Of a stretch of 64,000 nucleotides of DNA, positions 34,928 through 44,354 are shown in pieces. A program made the translations under genes and the position numbers. The stretch is from Synergistaceae bacterium (lineage in GTDB: Bacteria; Synergistota; Synergistia; Synergistales; Aminobacteriaceae). The notes below the pieces were generated by a model. That model was not told the origin of the DNA. It ran no database searches and saw only the letters and a list, made by a program, of their open reading frames with translations. Position 1 is the first letter of the stretch. The number at the start of each line of letters is the position of its first letter. Location of the stretch: NCBI GenBank assembly GCA_017540085.1, contig JAFYBQ010000028.1, positions 62,001-126,000 of the forward strand. Reading direction: 5' to 3'.

Positions 34928-36145
34928 TTAATTTCTCCGGCCTGCTACTGACCGCATTGATTTTTTCACTTCTTCTATTGCTCTCTGTAACTGTGTATCC
35001 TTTGACTTGTCCCGGTCCGGCTCACCCTTCACTTCAATGTCAGGCGACAATCCGACATGGTCAATCACTTTCCCGGAAGGCGTGTAGTATCTCGCTATTG
35101 TTACGTATACCCCGCTCCCGTCAGTCAATGGGAACAATGTCTGAACGCTTCCCTTTCCGAAACTTTTCTCGCCGATTAATTTCGCCCGGCCTCTGTCATT
35201 CAACGCTCCTGCTACTATCTCTGACGCGCTCGCGCTTCCGCCGTTGATTAATACGGTCATGGGCAAATTAGTCGCGTAGTAATTTTTGTTCGCGTAATAT
35301 TTCTCGTTTGAACGCTCTGAACGCCCCTTCGTTTCGACAATGAGTCCCTCGCGCAAAAACATGCTTGCTATTTTCACGCTTGCGTCGAGAAGTCCGCCGC
35401 CGTTGTTGCGTAAGTCGAGTATTAACGCCCGCATTCCCTTGCGTATCATGTCGCGGACTGCGTTTCGGGACTCGTCTGCTGTGCCGTGCTTGAACTGTGT
35501 CAGCCGCAAATAGCCTATATCATCGGACAGCATTTCATATCTCACGCTGTGGAGCTTGATTATCTCCCTCGTAATCGTGAACTCTAAAAGCTCGTCTTGA
35601 CCCTCGCGCCTTACCCACACTGTAACTTTTGTGTCAGGCTCTCCGCGCAGCTTCTGCACTGCCCTGTCAGATGTCCAGCCTACAACTACTTCATTGTCGA
35701 TTTTTACGATCTGATCCTTGGGCTTGAGTCCGGCTCTCTCGGCGGGGGAGTCCTCCATAGGGCTTATCACGAGAATTTGCCCGTCCCTGTCGCCTATGTA
35801 CATTCCGAGTCCGCCGTATTTGCCCTCTAATTCTATTTCCTCGTCTTTAAGCTGGCGGGGCGATACGAACCTCGTATAGGGGTCTTTCCACGCCTCAACC
35901 ATTCCTTTGGCCGCGCCGTGAAGAAGGTCATCATCTGTGGCCGGCTTTGTGTCCGCGTCAACCTGGTAGCTTTCGATTATGTAGCGAACCTGACGAAGAA
36001 GCCACAGTGAGCGCACGTTGAAGGGGGATATTCTGTTGAAGTCGTCCTCGGAAAAGTCTGCTGACTGAGCTTTGTACCCGAAAAGAAATCCCGCGAGCAT
36101 CAGAGAAGTAAACAGCAAGATATAAACTCTCTTGTATTTCGTCAT
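34928..36145 (-). CDS. ctpA: S41 carboxyl-terminal processing peptidase (CtpA type)
   Basis: Exported serine protease of 405 residues if started at the ATG at 36145 (the frame opens at 36199; RBS unclear). A hydrophobic anchor/signal follows (YILLFTSLMLAGFLFGYKAQ). A PDZ domain lies at ~110-190 (GGLGMYIGDRDGQILVISPM), and the S41 core has DLRNNGGGLLD, the nucleophile in NGGSASASEIVAGAL and the general-base Lys in GEKSFGKGSVQT. It follows two EnvC-like genes; in many bacteria CtpA controls levels of wall-hydrolase activators or hydrolases. That link here is inferred from context. Confidence 0.92.
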   Translation of the reverse strand: MTKYKRVYILLFTSLMLAGFLFGYKAQSADFSEDDFNRISPFNVRSLWLLRQVRYIIESYQVDADTKPATDDDLLHGAAKGMVEAWKDPYTRFVSPRQLKDEEIELEGKYGGLGMYIGDRDGQILVISPMEDSPAERAGLKPKDQIVKIDNEVVVGWTSDRAVQKLRGEPDTKVTVWVRREGQDELLEFTITREIIKLHSVRYEMLSDDIGYLRLTQFKHGTADESRNAVRDMIRKGMRALILDLRNNGGGLLDASVKIASMFLREGLIVETKGRSERSNEKYYANKNYYATNLPMTVLINGGSASASEIVAGALNDRGRAKLIGEKSFGKGSVQTLFPLTDGSGVYVTIARYYTPSGKVIDHVGLSPDIEVKGEPDRDKSKDTQLQRAIEEVKKSMRSVAGRRN

Positions 36146-36210
36146 GTTGAATATTGATTTTGCACCTGCCTTCTGAGAATAGCAAGAATTATACAGCAAT
36201 CATCAAATTT

Positions 36211-37437
36211 TTATCTCCGCAAATAGTTCATTGGGTTGACCGCAGAGCCGTTTTTCCTGACCTCGAAATGAAGCCCGTATTCCGCGTCTGTGCCGGTGTT
36301 GCCCGCGCTCCCTATCACTGTTCCCGTGCTGACCCTCGCACCCTCACGCACTGAAGTCCGCCCTAAATGCGCGTAAACTGTCGTAAGGTCTCCGCCGTGA
36401 TCTATTATTACGACTTGGCCAAGTCCCCTCAGCCATCCCTGATAGAGGACTTCTCCCGGCCCGGAGGCTTTCACGGGAGTCCCTGCCGCGGCGGCTATGT
36501 CGATTCCTGAGTTGAATATTTTTGTCTTGAATGTCGGGTGAACTCGTGAGCCGTACTGCATTGTTACACGTCCTGTCATAGGCCACGCAAGAGAATTGAC
36601 GCTCCTTTGAGGCGATGAGCCTGCCGAATTTACCGGGACTGTAGCTTTTGAGCCGCCGACATTAGAATTTTTCCCGCCGGATTTTGACGGGGTAATCTTC
36701 ATGGCTGAGGCGCGTTTCTTCTTGTTCATGAGATTTGTTATCTTGCTGCCTACAGCCCTTTGCGCTGACTCTAATTCCTTTGCGGCTGACTCGGCTTTCT
36801 TCTGCTCGCTCTGTACGTTCTTCAGGAGGGTATCTGTTTTCCTCACTGCGCTGTCGAACTCCTCGCGCTTTTTCCTGAGTTCGTCTGTCTGACTCGTTAT
36901 CTTCTTTTTGTCGGACTCAAGTTTTGCCTTTGCCTGCGCTAATTCCTTCTCCCTTGCGTTAAGAGCCGCGAACATGGCCAAGTCATTGCGGGCAAAAATA
37001 TTCAGCATGTACGCGGTGTTGACTGCCTCATGAGGGCCGCCCGCGCTGAATATTGCGTTTATCCCGCTTCCGTCCGGCGAATGCTTGTACAGCTCCGTAA
37101 GCCTGCCCCGTAACATCGTGAGTATATGATTCATGGACTCGCTTACACGGGCAATATTGCGGTTCAATTCTGCTACTGATGCCTGAAGTTTCGAGTTCTC
37201 GCGCTGAAGGTCATTCATACGGGACTCGGACTCGCTGGCGTTCTGCCTGAGACGGGATAACTGACTCAGCAGGGATTTTGACTCTTTCGATTTCTGCCGG
37301 GCTATTTTGTTGTACTGCTCTATGCGCTTCTTCATGTCGGCCTGATTCTGTTTCTGTGTACGAATCTGCTTGTCTATGTTCGAGGCGTTTACCGTCAGCA
37401 GAATCAGAGCCAGCAAAAATATTACTCTCTTCAACAT
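36211..37437 (-). CDS. EnvC-like coiled-coil protein with degenerate M23 (LytM) domain
   Basis: 408 residues: signal peptide (LKRVIFLLALILLTVNAS), a long coiled coil (~20-230) and a LytM-type domain. The zinc site is broken: the motif that should read HxxxD is NSGID (Asn309, Asp313), and HxH reads GLH (Gly388, His390). By analogy with E. coli EnvC, whose degenerate LytM domain activates amidases, this copy is probably a regulator rather than an enzyme. It follows an intact paralogue by 12 bases and is downstream of ftsEX, as expected for septal hydrolase control. Confidence 0.9.
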   Translation of the reverse strand: MLKRVIFLLALILLTVNASNIDKQIRTQKQNQADMKKRIEQYNKIARQKSKESKSLLSQLSRLRQNASESESRMNDLQRENSKLQASVAELNRNIARVSESMNHILTMLRGRLTELYKHSPDGSGINAIFSAGGPHEAVNTAYMLNIFARNDLAMFAALNAREKELAQAKAKLESDKKKITSQTDELRKKREEFDSAVRKTDTLLKNVQSEQKKAESAAKELESAQRAVGSKITNLMNKKKRASAMKITPSKSGGKNSNVGGSKATVPVNSAGSSPQRSVNSLAWPMTGRVTMQYGSRVHPTFKTKIFNSGIDIAAAAGTPVKASGPGEVLYQGWLRGLGQVVIIDHGGDLTTVYAHLGRTSVREGARVSTGTVIGSAGNTGTDAEYGLHFEVRKNGSAVNPMNYLRR

Positions 37438-37449
37438 TATTCCCCACCT

Positions 37450-38607
37450 CTAACGCTTGAGATACTTTATCGGGTTGACGGGTGTGCCGTAGTGCCTGAC
37501 CTCAAAATGAAGGTGATAGCCCGTAACATTTCCCGTCCTGCCGACTTTGGCGATGTTTGCGCCGGATTTCACGACCTGCCCTTCATGTACTAGGCTTGCG
37601 GACAAATGCGCGTAAAGTGTCGAGAAGCCCCGGCCATGATCTATTACGACAACGCGACCGTAGCCCCGGAGCCATCCGTTGTAGATGACTTCACCGGGGG
37701 CGGCAGTCTTGACGGGAGTACCGTTTGAGGCGGCAATGTCGATTCCTGCGTGGAGGATTTTGCGCTTCAAGATAGGGTGTATCCTGTCGCCGTAGGGACT
37801 CGCCATAGGCCCGCGAACAGGCCAGTCGAATTTTGACCCTTTCCCGGTGGCGGGCATGTAGGCTCTTGCGCGTTTCCTCTGCAATTCCGCTATCATCGCT
37901 CCGGCTTCCCGCTGGGCTTCTTCTGCTTCACGGGCGGCTTTCTCGGCTAATTCCTTCTGACGGCGCAATGACGTTATGAACCTGTTTGTGTCTTTGATTG
38001 TCTGCTGGTACTTGTCGCGCTGTTCCTGTACGGCCTCGCTTTTCTCTTTCAGGCGTATTTGATGGTCGTCCATTGTCCGCCGGGAGAGATCCATATTCTG
38101 AATCTTCTCCTGCAATTGCGACAATATATCCTCGTCCCGGTCATTCATGAGCTTCAAGAGATACGCATCCTCGACAGCCTCGAACACGCTCCGGGAGGCA
38201 AAAAGAGTCCTCATCCGCCCGGTTTCGCCGTACTTGTACATGTCAACAAGCCGCTCACTCATCTTCTTTGACAGCTCATCAATTTTCACCTGCTCGGCCT
38301 TCATGTATACGTCGAGAACGTCTATATTCTCCCGAATCTTTTCGCTCTGAAGCTCTAACAGCGTCAATTCCTGCTCGGCTATATTCTCGTCCTGCTGAAG
38401 GGTGTTGACTTTTGTGAGGAGTCCTTCAACACGCGCTCCCATTTTCTTTATCTGACTCCTGTACGTCTGAACCTGCCGCGCAAGCTCCGCCCGTTTCTTT
38501 TCCTCCGCCGCTATCTGTGAGTCAATGCTTCCTTTTTGTTTTGCCGCTGACGGTGAAAATAACAGTGCCAGCAAAATTATTACTGCTGAAAGTTTCCTGT
38601 TCATCAC
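37450..38607 (-). CDS. EnvC-like coiled-coil M23 peptidase, intact zinc site
   Basis: 385 residues: signal peptide (SAVIILLALLFSPSAA), a coiled coil (~20-235) and an M23 domain. The zinc ligands are complete: His286 and Asp290 in HAGID, and HLH (His365, His367); YAHL is also present. It can therefore be a D,D-endopeptidase acting on peptidoglycan cross-links in the periplasm. It shares the same architecture with the following degenerate copy, pointing to a tandem duplication and division of labour. A 268-base gap separates it from ftsX. Confidence 0.9.
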   Translation of the reverse strand: MMNRKLSAVIILLALLFSPSAAKQKGSIDSQIAAEEKKRAELARQVQTYRSQIKKMGARVEGLLTKVNTLQQDENIAEQELTLLELQSEKIRENIDVLDVYMKAEQVKIDELSKKMSERLVDMYKYGETGRMRTLFASRSVFEAVEDAYLLKLMNDRDEDILSQLQEKIQNMDLSRRTMDDHQIRLKEKSEAVQEQRDKYQQTIKDTNRFITSLRRQKELAEKAAREAEEAQREAGAMIAELQRKRARAYMPATGKGSKFDWPVRGPMASPYGDRIHPILKRKILHAGIDIAASNGTPVKTAAPGEVIYNGWLRGYGRVVVIDHGRGFSTLYAHLSASLVHEGQVVKSGANIAKVGRTGNVTGYHLHFEVRHYGTPVNPIKYLKR

Positions 38608-38711
38608 AAAATGCTCATAAATATCCCTATTTTGTTACAGGGAAGAAGCGCGCCTCCTTTCTTTTTGCTATAATTTTATCAGCGTTTAACGAGTGCCGGA
38701 TAAAAACATAA

Positions 38712-38875
38712 AATCAACACATTACATTAAACGTAACCCGGTGGCCTTTCATGGTCTACGGTATAGAGGCTGAGTAAGCCAGCCCCGGCGAATAAGGGTA
38801 CTCTGAGGCGGAAACATTCGAGGCTCAGACGTTCAGGCCATGTGCCAAACTTCACCGAAAGCCCGCAAGGGTCGC
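38712..38875. other. Structured non-coding segment between ftsX and the M23 genes
   Basis: Interrupts an otherwise compact operon. Long-range pairing is visible: CGG TGGC..CATGG (about 38738-38753) with CCATG.GCCA..CCG (about 38847-38863), and inside it CTGAG with CTCAG. It shares ordered landmarks (AAGCCAGCCCCGG, AGGGTA, GGCGGAA, TTCGA) with 32734-32886. It could be an RNA element or a small mobile-element relic. No gene is seen; 38608-38711 is only AT-rich leader for the M23 gene. Confidence 0.35.
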
Positions 38876-39772
38876 TTACTCTGGCCTCGTGATAGAGTTA
38901 ATGAATCTTGCCACTACCAAATAGCTGCATACCCATCCCAGAGTCGCACCGAACCCCGCGAGAAGCCCGCAGAATCTCCATATCACCGGCTTGTCTGTGA
39001 TGATTATGTTCGTCAGCAATGGCAGATTTTCCCGTATCAGCTCAATTCCTGGGAAGTATGCCGCAACTATCCCACCGCCCGCAATAAGCGCGCCGAGAAA
39101 CGCCAGCAATGTACCTTCAAGCACAAACGGAGTCGCAATATATGCCCGCGTTGCCCCGACAAGGTACATTATCCCGATTTCCTCACGCCGTGAATACAGC
39201 GATATGTGAATCGTGTTGTACACTACCAGCGCAGTTATTATCACCGCAAGAAGGAACATGATTAACGCTACCCGCGATGATATTCGTGAAAGGGCTGATA
39301 TTCTCTTGACGACTAACCCGGCGTAGACGACATCATCAATTTCCGGCATGTCCTTTAACGCCTCGACTAACGGCTCTATGTCGCTTGCGCTGTTGACGTG
39401 AATCTCAAAGTTCCACGGAATAGGATTGTCGCCGAGCATTTCAAGCGCACGGGACTGGCTTCCCATTTTCTGCTGAAGTTTTGCGAGGGACTCGGACGGT
39501 GAAAATGTCTTTATGCTGTAGACACCTTCAAGGCTCTGAATCCTCCGGGCTATCGCTTCCGCGTCTAATGTGTTGTCCTTCACCATATATGCCTGAACCG
39601 CAAGCTCCGACTCAAGCCGCGACAATAAATTTTCCATGTTGAGCGACAAAAGAGTCGTTACACCCAGTACCCAGAGCATTACGCCCGCCGTTATGAGTGT
39701 CAGAAGTCCTAATACCCAGTGATGGAAGATTAACCGCCATGTGTCGCGGAGTACGTATCTTAATGCCGTCAT
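38876..39772 (-). CDS. ftsX: Cell division protein FtsX
   Basis: Permease-like partner of FtsE. 298 residues with a short cytoplasmic N terminus, a first membrane helix (LGLLTLITAGVMLWVLGVTT), a ~100-residue periplasmic domain and three further helices near residues 165-285. EEIGIMYLVGATRAYI is the FtsX coupling-helix region. FtsEX transmits ATP hydrolysis to periplasmic EnvC-type activators. Its ATG overlaps the ftsE stop by 4 bases, and EnvC-like genes follow. Confidence 0.95.
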   Translation of the reverse strand: MTALRYVLRDTWRLIFHHWVLGLLTLITAGVMLWVLGVTTLLSLNMENLLSRLESELAVQAYMVKDNTLDAEAIARRIQSLEGVYSIKTFSPSESLAKLQQKMGSQSRALEMLGDNPIPWNFEIHVNSASDIEPLVEALKDMPEIDDVVYAGLVVKRISALSRISSRVALIMFLLAVIITALVVYNTIHISLYSRREEIGIMYLVGATRAYIATPFVLEGTLLAFLGALIAGGGIVAAYFPGIELIRENLPLLTNIIITDKPVIWRFCGLLAGFGATLGWVCSYLVVARFINSITRPE

Positions 39773-40452
39773 TCTGAATATAACCCGCCTTTCTCATCAC
39801 GGACAAGCCGCCCGCCCTCAAGCTCTATCACTCTCTGCCGTGAGGCGTTCACGATTCCCTGATTGTGTGTTGACATAACAACCGTAACCCCGGCCGCGTT
39901 AATCGCAAAAAGGATCTTCATGACTTCCGCCGCTGTGTGAAAGTCAAGATTCCCGGTCGGTTCGTCAGCAATGAAAAGAGACGGTGAATTAGCCAGTGCC
40001 CGGGCAATTGCGACTCTCTGCTGTTCCCCGCCGGAAAGCTGTGCAGGCCTCATTGAGCGTCTCCGCCATAGTCCCACCTGGTTTATGACATCTTTCGCAC
40101 GTTCGGCGACTAATCTTTTCGGGACTGACATAGCTTCCATGACAAACGCTATATTCTCGTAGACTGTGAGAGACGGTATCAGCTTGAAATCCTGCGCGAC
40201 TAGTCCCACGTCCCTGCGGTAATACGGAATATCGGCCTTCCTCATTCGGGCGAGGTCATATCCTCCGACAGCTACAACGCCTCTTGACGGCAATATTTCG
40301 CGTGTTATGAGACGGAGAAGAGTCGATTTCCCGGAGCCTGTCTGCCCGATTATGTAGACGAACTCGCCCTGCTCAATGTTGAGATTTACATCAACGAGGG
40401 CGGCTATATCAGGCTCAAATACTTTGCTTACCCCTGAAAACTGTATATTCAT
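39769..40452 (-). CDS. ftsE: Cell division ATP-binding protein FtsE
   Basis: A 227-residue ABC ATPase. Walker [10 protein letters not shown] is residues 36-44, the signature [17 protein letters not shown] and Walker [13 protein letters not shown] are complete, with STHN as H-loop. [21 protein letters not shown] is characteristic of FtsE. It is coupled to ftsX by an ATGA-type overlap and to the preceding unknown gene by another. Confidence 0.95.
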   Translation of the reverse strand: MNIQFSGVSKVFEPDIAALVDVNLNIEQGEFVYIIGQTGSGKSTLLRLITREILPSRGVVAVGGYDLARMRKADIPYYRRDVGLVAQDFKLIPSLTVYENIAFVMEAMSVPKRLVAERAKDVINQVGLWRRRSMRPAQLSGGEQQRVAIARALANSPSLFIADEPTGNLDFHTAAEVMKILFAINAAGVTVVMSTHNQGIVNASRQRVIELEGGRLVRDEKGGLYSE

Positions 40453-41378
40453 TGCGTGAAGTCCTCAGCTCCTTTATATTTTGCGCGTTCAGACATGGCC
40501 GAGCGGGTCTCGTATTCGCCCCACAGGGCAAGAACGATGTCATTGACGGTTAATTTCCTGCGTTCGCGGAGTTCGTTCCACAGCTCATGATTCATATATG
40601 CCCAGAGAAAAAATATCGTGTCCCGGTTCCGTCCAAGCCTGCCGAGAACAAGCCAGCCCGATAACTGATTGTACAGCACTATCGGTGAAGCGTTCTGCGC
40701 GGACATCCGTTTAAGCTCAAGCGGGGAAAATGAAAGCTCTTCAAGCTCCTTCATTGCGTCAGAGTCCGGCATGTCAAGAAGTGAAAACCATATCCGCGAG
40801 TCATGGCCGGGGCGCGTGAAAACTTCCGGGCCTGCCTTCAGCCACGCTTTTAGCCGGGTAAGTGTCTCAAGCTCCCCGCGGTTCATGGCGAAACGGAGAG
40901 TCCAATATGCTTTTGTGAGAATGATATTATCTTTCACGGCCTGAAGAAAATATTTCTCGTCAAGATATTCTGCGTTCAGCGACAAAAATACAGGCTCATT
41001 CCGCATAAACGTTCGTAGCATTAACACCGCGCCCGTGTGATTTCCGGGAGGCTCTGACCGTGCAAACAATTCGCGCCGCAATGTGTTGACCGTTCCGGCT
41101 GTGAGGATTGTGGATTCCGCGCCGTCATTGAGAAGCTCTATGCTCTGACTGTCGTATAAGTGGACTTTATGCGGGGAAGTCTCGCGCCCCTCTCCTGAAT
41201 ATATCCATTCAGACCCGCGGCGGCCAATCAAATATTTGTTGTGAGGAAGCAAAAGCATGACGCATGAATCGCCGGGCGGAGTCGGGAAAATTTCCGGCGG
41301 AGGAGAAAAATTTTCGGGCGGCAATTCGGCAAGTGAACCATTTGACATTAACTCTAAAAGCATTCCTCTTGTGTTCAC
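40449..41378 (-). CDS. Hypothetical protein upstream of ftsE
   Basis: Up to 309 residues with no family I recognise. The N terminus is Pro-rich (LPPENFSPPPEIFPTPPGD); the rest is mixed alpha/beta with segments such as VMLLLPHNKYLIGRRGSEWI and LWAYMNHELWNELRERRKLT. No signal peptide or membrane helix is visible. The start is uncertain: GTG 41378 overlaps AGAGGAG, and ATGs at 41363 and 41348 are possible. The 4-base overlap with ftsE suggests a partner in the division operon, perhaps cytoplasmic. Confidence 0.7.
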   Translation of the reverse strand: MNTRGMLLELMSNGSLAELPPENFSPPPEIFPTPPGDSCVMLLLPHNKYLIGRRGSEWIYSGEGRETSPHKVHLYDSQSIELLNDGAESTILTAGTVNTLRRELFARSEPPGNHTGAVLMLRTFMRNEPVFLSLNAEYLDEKYFLQAVKDNIILTKAYWTLRFAMNRGELETLTRLKAWLKAGPEVFTRPGHDSRIWFSLLDMPDSDAMKELEELSFSPLELKRMSAQNASPIVLYNQLSGWLVLGRLGRNRDTIFFLWAYMNHELWNELRERRKLTVNDIVLALWGEYETRSAMSERAKYKGAEDFTQ

Positions 41379-41411
41379 TCCTCTGTTACTTTATGGGATA
41401 TTTTGCCTGTA

Positions 41412-42323
41412 TTATATCTCACTCAGTAATATTCCATGCCTCAATCCGTTTATGCTCACCGTACATTTTTCCGCGCCGAGAGTCTTCATGGCCGCAAAAA
41501 CTATGCACGCACTTCCGAGAATCACCTCAGCCCGCGATTTTGGCAGGCCGATAATATTCTCACGCTCGCTTAATGTCAGGGACGAATACAGCCGAATCTG
41601 CCTCCTTACGTCATTTCGCGTTATAGTGCTTCCGTGAAGACGTGAAGGGACGAAATTCTCGCAGGCATTCTTCACACCCGACATCGCCACGACTCCCCCT
41701 CCAACGGCGATAACCTCAGATTTCCCCGCCGTAAAGGACGCTATATCATTCTCAGAAAATAATCCCTCAACATATTTCACAGCCTCATCACACGCGGATT
41801 TAGGTACGGGATTCGAGCCGTCAGCAAAAAATTTCTCCGACAGATTCACCGCCCCTACAGGAACGCTTACAGAGCGCAGAATTTCCCGGCCATGCCCCGA
41901 CACAAATTCGGTGCTTCCCCCGCCCGTGTCAAACATCACTGCATTGCCCGAAATACTAAAGCCGTCAACAGCTCCCAGCCATGAATACCGCGCTTCCTCC
42001 GTCCCCGTCAAAATGTGAACGTCAAGACCGCAAGAGTCCTTCACCATTCGCACAAAGTCAGCAGAATTTTCCGCCGTCCTTAGTGCCATAGTCCCGGCAA
42101 TGAATATCTCCGCTCCGATTTTACGCGCACGGCTCACCATACGGACGACTGCACCGCATGAGAGCTTCATACTTTCGGGAGATAGGAGTCCTGTTGACGA
42201 CATTCCCCGGCCGAGTCGGACAACTTCCGTCTCATCACGAATCACATGAACAGTCCCCGCGCTTATGGAGGCTACACGCATTTTTATGGAGTTGCTTCCG
42301 ATGTCTATTACTGCCTTAATCAT
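41412..42323 (-). CDS. Ppx/GppA family phosphatase
   Basis: A 303-residue exopolyphosphatase/guanosine pentaphosphatase-type protein of the ASKHA fold. VIDIGSNSIKMRVA at the N terminus (usually DIGSNS[VI]R), TMALRTAEN, TGTEEARYSWLGA, MFDTGGGSTEF and VAVGGGVVAMSG match. It is shorter than the ~500-residue enterobacterial forms and lacks their C-terminal HD-like domain. The start overlaps the YibE/F-type gene. It degrades polyphosphate or pppGpp; which one is not decidable. Confidence 0.9.
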   Translation of the reverse strand: MIKAVIDIGSNSIKMRVASISAGTVHVIRDETEVVRLGRGMSSTGLLSPESMKLSCGAVVRMVSRARKIGAEIFIAGTMALRTAENSADFVRMVKDSCGLDVHILTGTEEARYSWLGAVDGFSISGNAVMFDTGGGSTEFVSGHGREILRSVSVPVGAVNLSEKFFADGSNPVPKSACDEAVKYVEGLFSENDIASFTAGKSEVIAVGGGVVAMSGVKNACENFVPSRLHGSTITRNDVRRQIRLYSSLTLSERENIIGLPKSRAEVILGSACIVFAAMKTLGAEKCTVSINGLRHGILLSEI

Positions 42324-43437
42324 GAGACCGCCTCACAGTCTCAGCCGCCACAAACACGAACGCCGTCGCAGGAATCGTAAACAGCAATCCCAATGTCCCC
42401 GCAAGACTCTGCACTATCTCCTGCGCTATATATGGGTCATTCATTATCCCGGTGATTTCGACTCCCGCAGAGCATATCAATACCGCCATAGGCAATGAGC
42501 TTCCCATATACGCCAAAATCAGCGTGTTAATCATGCTTCCGAGTACCTCCGAGCCGACATTGAGTCCCGCAAGAAGTAATCTGTCTAGGTGAATATCCTC
42601 GTCATAGTCGACAAACTCAGACATTGAAGCCGTTACGGAGATTGCAACGTCCAACACAGCACCGATTGAGCCGATAAGCACGGACGCAAGCAATATCCCG
42701 CGCATGTTCAGACCCGGCAATGTTGACGCAAGCAGCGCAGAGCCTTCACCCGCAAGCCCGGTTAATTCCCACATGTATACCATCACAGCACCGCACAAGA
42801 ATCCGCACATTACACCGCCGAGACTCCCTGCAAGTGCTACAATCCTGTAACGCGCATGACGCACTACGCACAAAACTGTTACCGTTGAGATGATAAAGAC
42901 TGACGCAACCGCAAGCCACACACAGTCCCAGCCTTTGACCGTCAAAGGAATCATAATGAACACGAGAACGAACACTGACGCGCCGAGTCCCAGTAACGCG
43001 AAAAATCCCCGCCAGCCCGTGAACGCGATTAACATCGTGCAGACAAGCATAACGATTCCCGCAACTGAAGGTATCCTGAATGCATCGGCGATGGAGTACT
43101 GAATTGTTCCGTCCGTGAACATGTCCCACACAAGAAGGTAACGCCGCCCGGGAACAATATCGAGTCCGCTCCCTGAGAGTCTCACTGTCTTTAACGTCAT
43201 CTGCTTTCCCGGCTCACTCCCTGAGACAAGCTCCAATACTGTATCACGCTCGGCCATCTCGTAGGAGTCTTCATCTTCCGAGGGGATAATCTTTTCCGGG
43301 CCTGCTGAGATTACGCGGACGATTAGAGACTCGCTGCTGTTCCACCGGGAAACAGTGAAAGAGTCGGCAAAATAGTAGAAGCCCTGAGAGATAAGCATAG
43401 CAATAATAATCCTGATGAGTAAATTTTTCGTCCTCAT
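42316..43437 (-). CDS. YibE/F family membrane protein
   Basis: A 373-residue protein with an N-terminal membrane helix, an extracytoplasmic beta domain of ~100 residues (VLELVSGSEPGKQMTLKTVR) and about seven C-terminal helices, including DVAISVTASMSEFVDYDEDI, a conserved family segment. Transport function has been proposed for relatives but none is established. The start overlaps the RluC-like stop by 4 bases. Confidence 0.88.
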   Translation of the reverse strand: MRTKNLLIRIIIAMLISQGFYYFADSFTVSRWNSSESLIVRVISAGPEKIIPSEDEDSYEMAERDTVLELVSGSEPGKQMTLKTVRLSGSGLDIVPGRRYLLVWDMFTDGTIQYSIADAFRIPSVAGIVMLVCTMLIAFTGWRGFFALLGLGASVFVLVFIMIPLTVKGWDCVWLAVASVFIISTVTVLCVVRHARYRIVALAGSLGGVMCGFLCGAVMVYMWELTGLAGEGSALLASTLPGLNMRGILLASVLIGSIGAVLDVAISVTASMSEFVDYDEDIHLDRLLLAGLNVGSEVLGSMINTLILAYMGSSLPMAVLICSAGVEITGIMNDPYIAQEIVQSLAGTLGLLFTIPATAFVFVAAETVRRSHD

Positions 43438-44354
43438 AATGAAAGCCCCCGCGCTGAAATAAATTCTCTCATGTCGTCCGGCAATGGAGCTGTAAAAGTC
43501 TTCCCGGCAATTTCTGACAGTGAGTCGTGAATGTCGTCCGGGAATGATAGTTCATATGCGTGCAATAATGGCCGTGATACATTGGCGCGTCTGTTTGCGT
43601 GAAAATCTCCGTATTTCCTGTCGCCTATTATGGGATGATGTATATATGCCGTGTGGACTCTGGCCTGATGAGTTCTGCCCGTCAGCAATTCAATCCGCGC
43701 TAGGGTATATTCGCCGTCTGTGCTTATGGGTGATATGACTGATACCGCCCTCGCCCCGTCAGCAGAAACTTTCACCGTATTATTCTCAGCGTCCTTCAGT
43801 AGTGGAGCGTCAACCGTAATATTCTCCGGCAAATTTCCTGCGATGACAGCGATATATATTTTTCGGACTCTCCTTGCTTTGAACAGCTCCTCCAATGCCC
43901 TCAATGCCTCCCCGTGAAGAGCAACAGAAAGCACCCCCGTTGTGTTACGGTCAAGACGGTGAACAGCCGCGGGCGGGTAAGAGTTTGGGCCGACATAGCC
44001 GCGTATGCGAGTGATGATTGAGTCTCCGTTAGGTTCGTCGGGCTGAACGAGAATATTTGCGGGCTTGTTCAGAATCATGACATTTTCGCCCTGAAATATT
44101 ATGCCGATTTTGCCGAGACCTGAATATTTCGGGGGGGCGTTAAAGATTTCGCCTTTGACCCATGGGACTGTGAGAATGTCCCCTGCGTTTACGTGAGTCC
44201 CTCCGTCCCGGACTCTTTGGCCGTTTACGCGTACTGCCCCTTTTCGGACGGCCTTCATGATTTCGCCGAGGGTTACGGCCTTGAAGGTTGTGCGTAATAC
44301 ACGGTCAAGCCGCCTGCCGTTGTCGTCCTGCGATACAGTGAGGGAATGACTCAT
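43434..44354 (-). CDS. RNA pseudouridine synthase, RluA/RluC family
   Basis: 306 residues from the ATG at 44354 (a start at 44372 is also in frame). An S4 RNA-binding domain (DRVLRTTFKAVTLGEIMKAV, GAVRVNGQRVRDGG) precedes the catalytic domain with the motif HRLDRNTTG, in which Asp is the nucleophile, and LLTGRTHQARVH. This makes it a 23S rRNA uridine isomerase like RluC; the sites modified are inferred. The ATGA overlap with the upstream HD gene indicates coupling. Confidence 0.92.
   Translation of the reverse strand: MSHSLTVSQDDNGRRLDRVLRTTFKAVTLGEIMKAVRKGAVRVNGQRVRDGGTHVNAGDILTVPWVKGEIFNAPPKYSGLGKIGIIFQGENVMILNKPANILVQPDEPNGDSIITRIRGYVGPNSYPPAAVHRLDRNTTGVLSVALHGEALRALEELFKARRVRKIYIAVIAGNLPENITVDAPLLKDAENNTVKVSADGARAVSVISPISTDGEYTLARIELLTGRTHQARVHTAYIHHPIIGDRKYGDFHANRRANVSRPLLHAYELSFPDDIHDSLSEIAGKTFTAPLPDDMREFISARGLSL

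Noticed and set aside
38712-38875. Known riboswitch, SRP RNA, RNase P RNA or tmRNA
   Set aside because: None of the conserved sequence blocks of these RNAs that I know is present.
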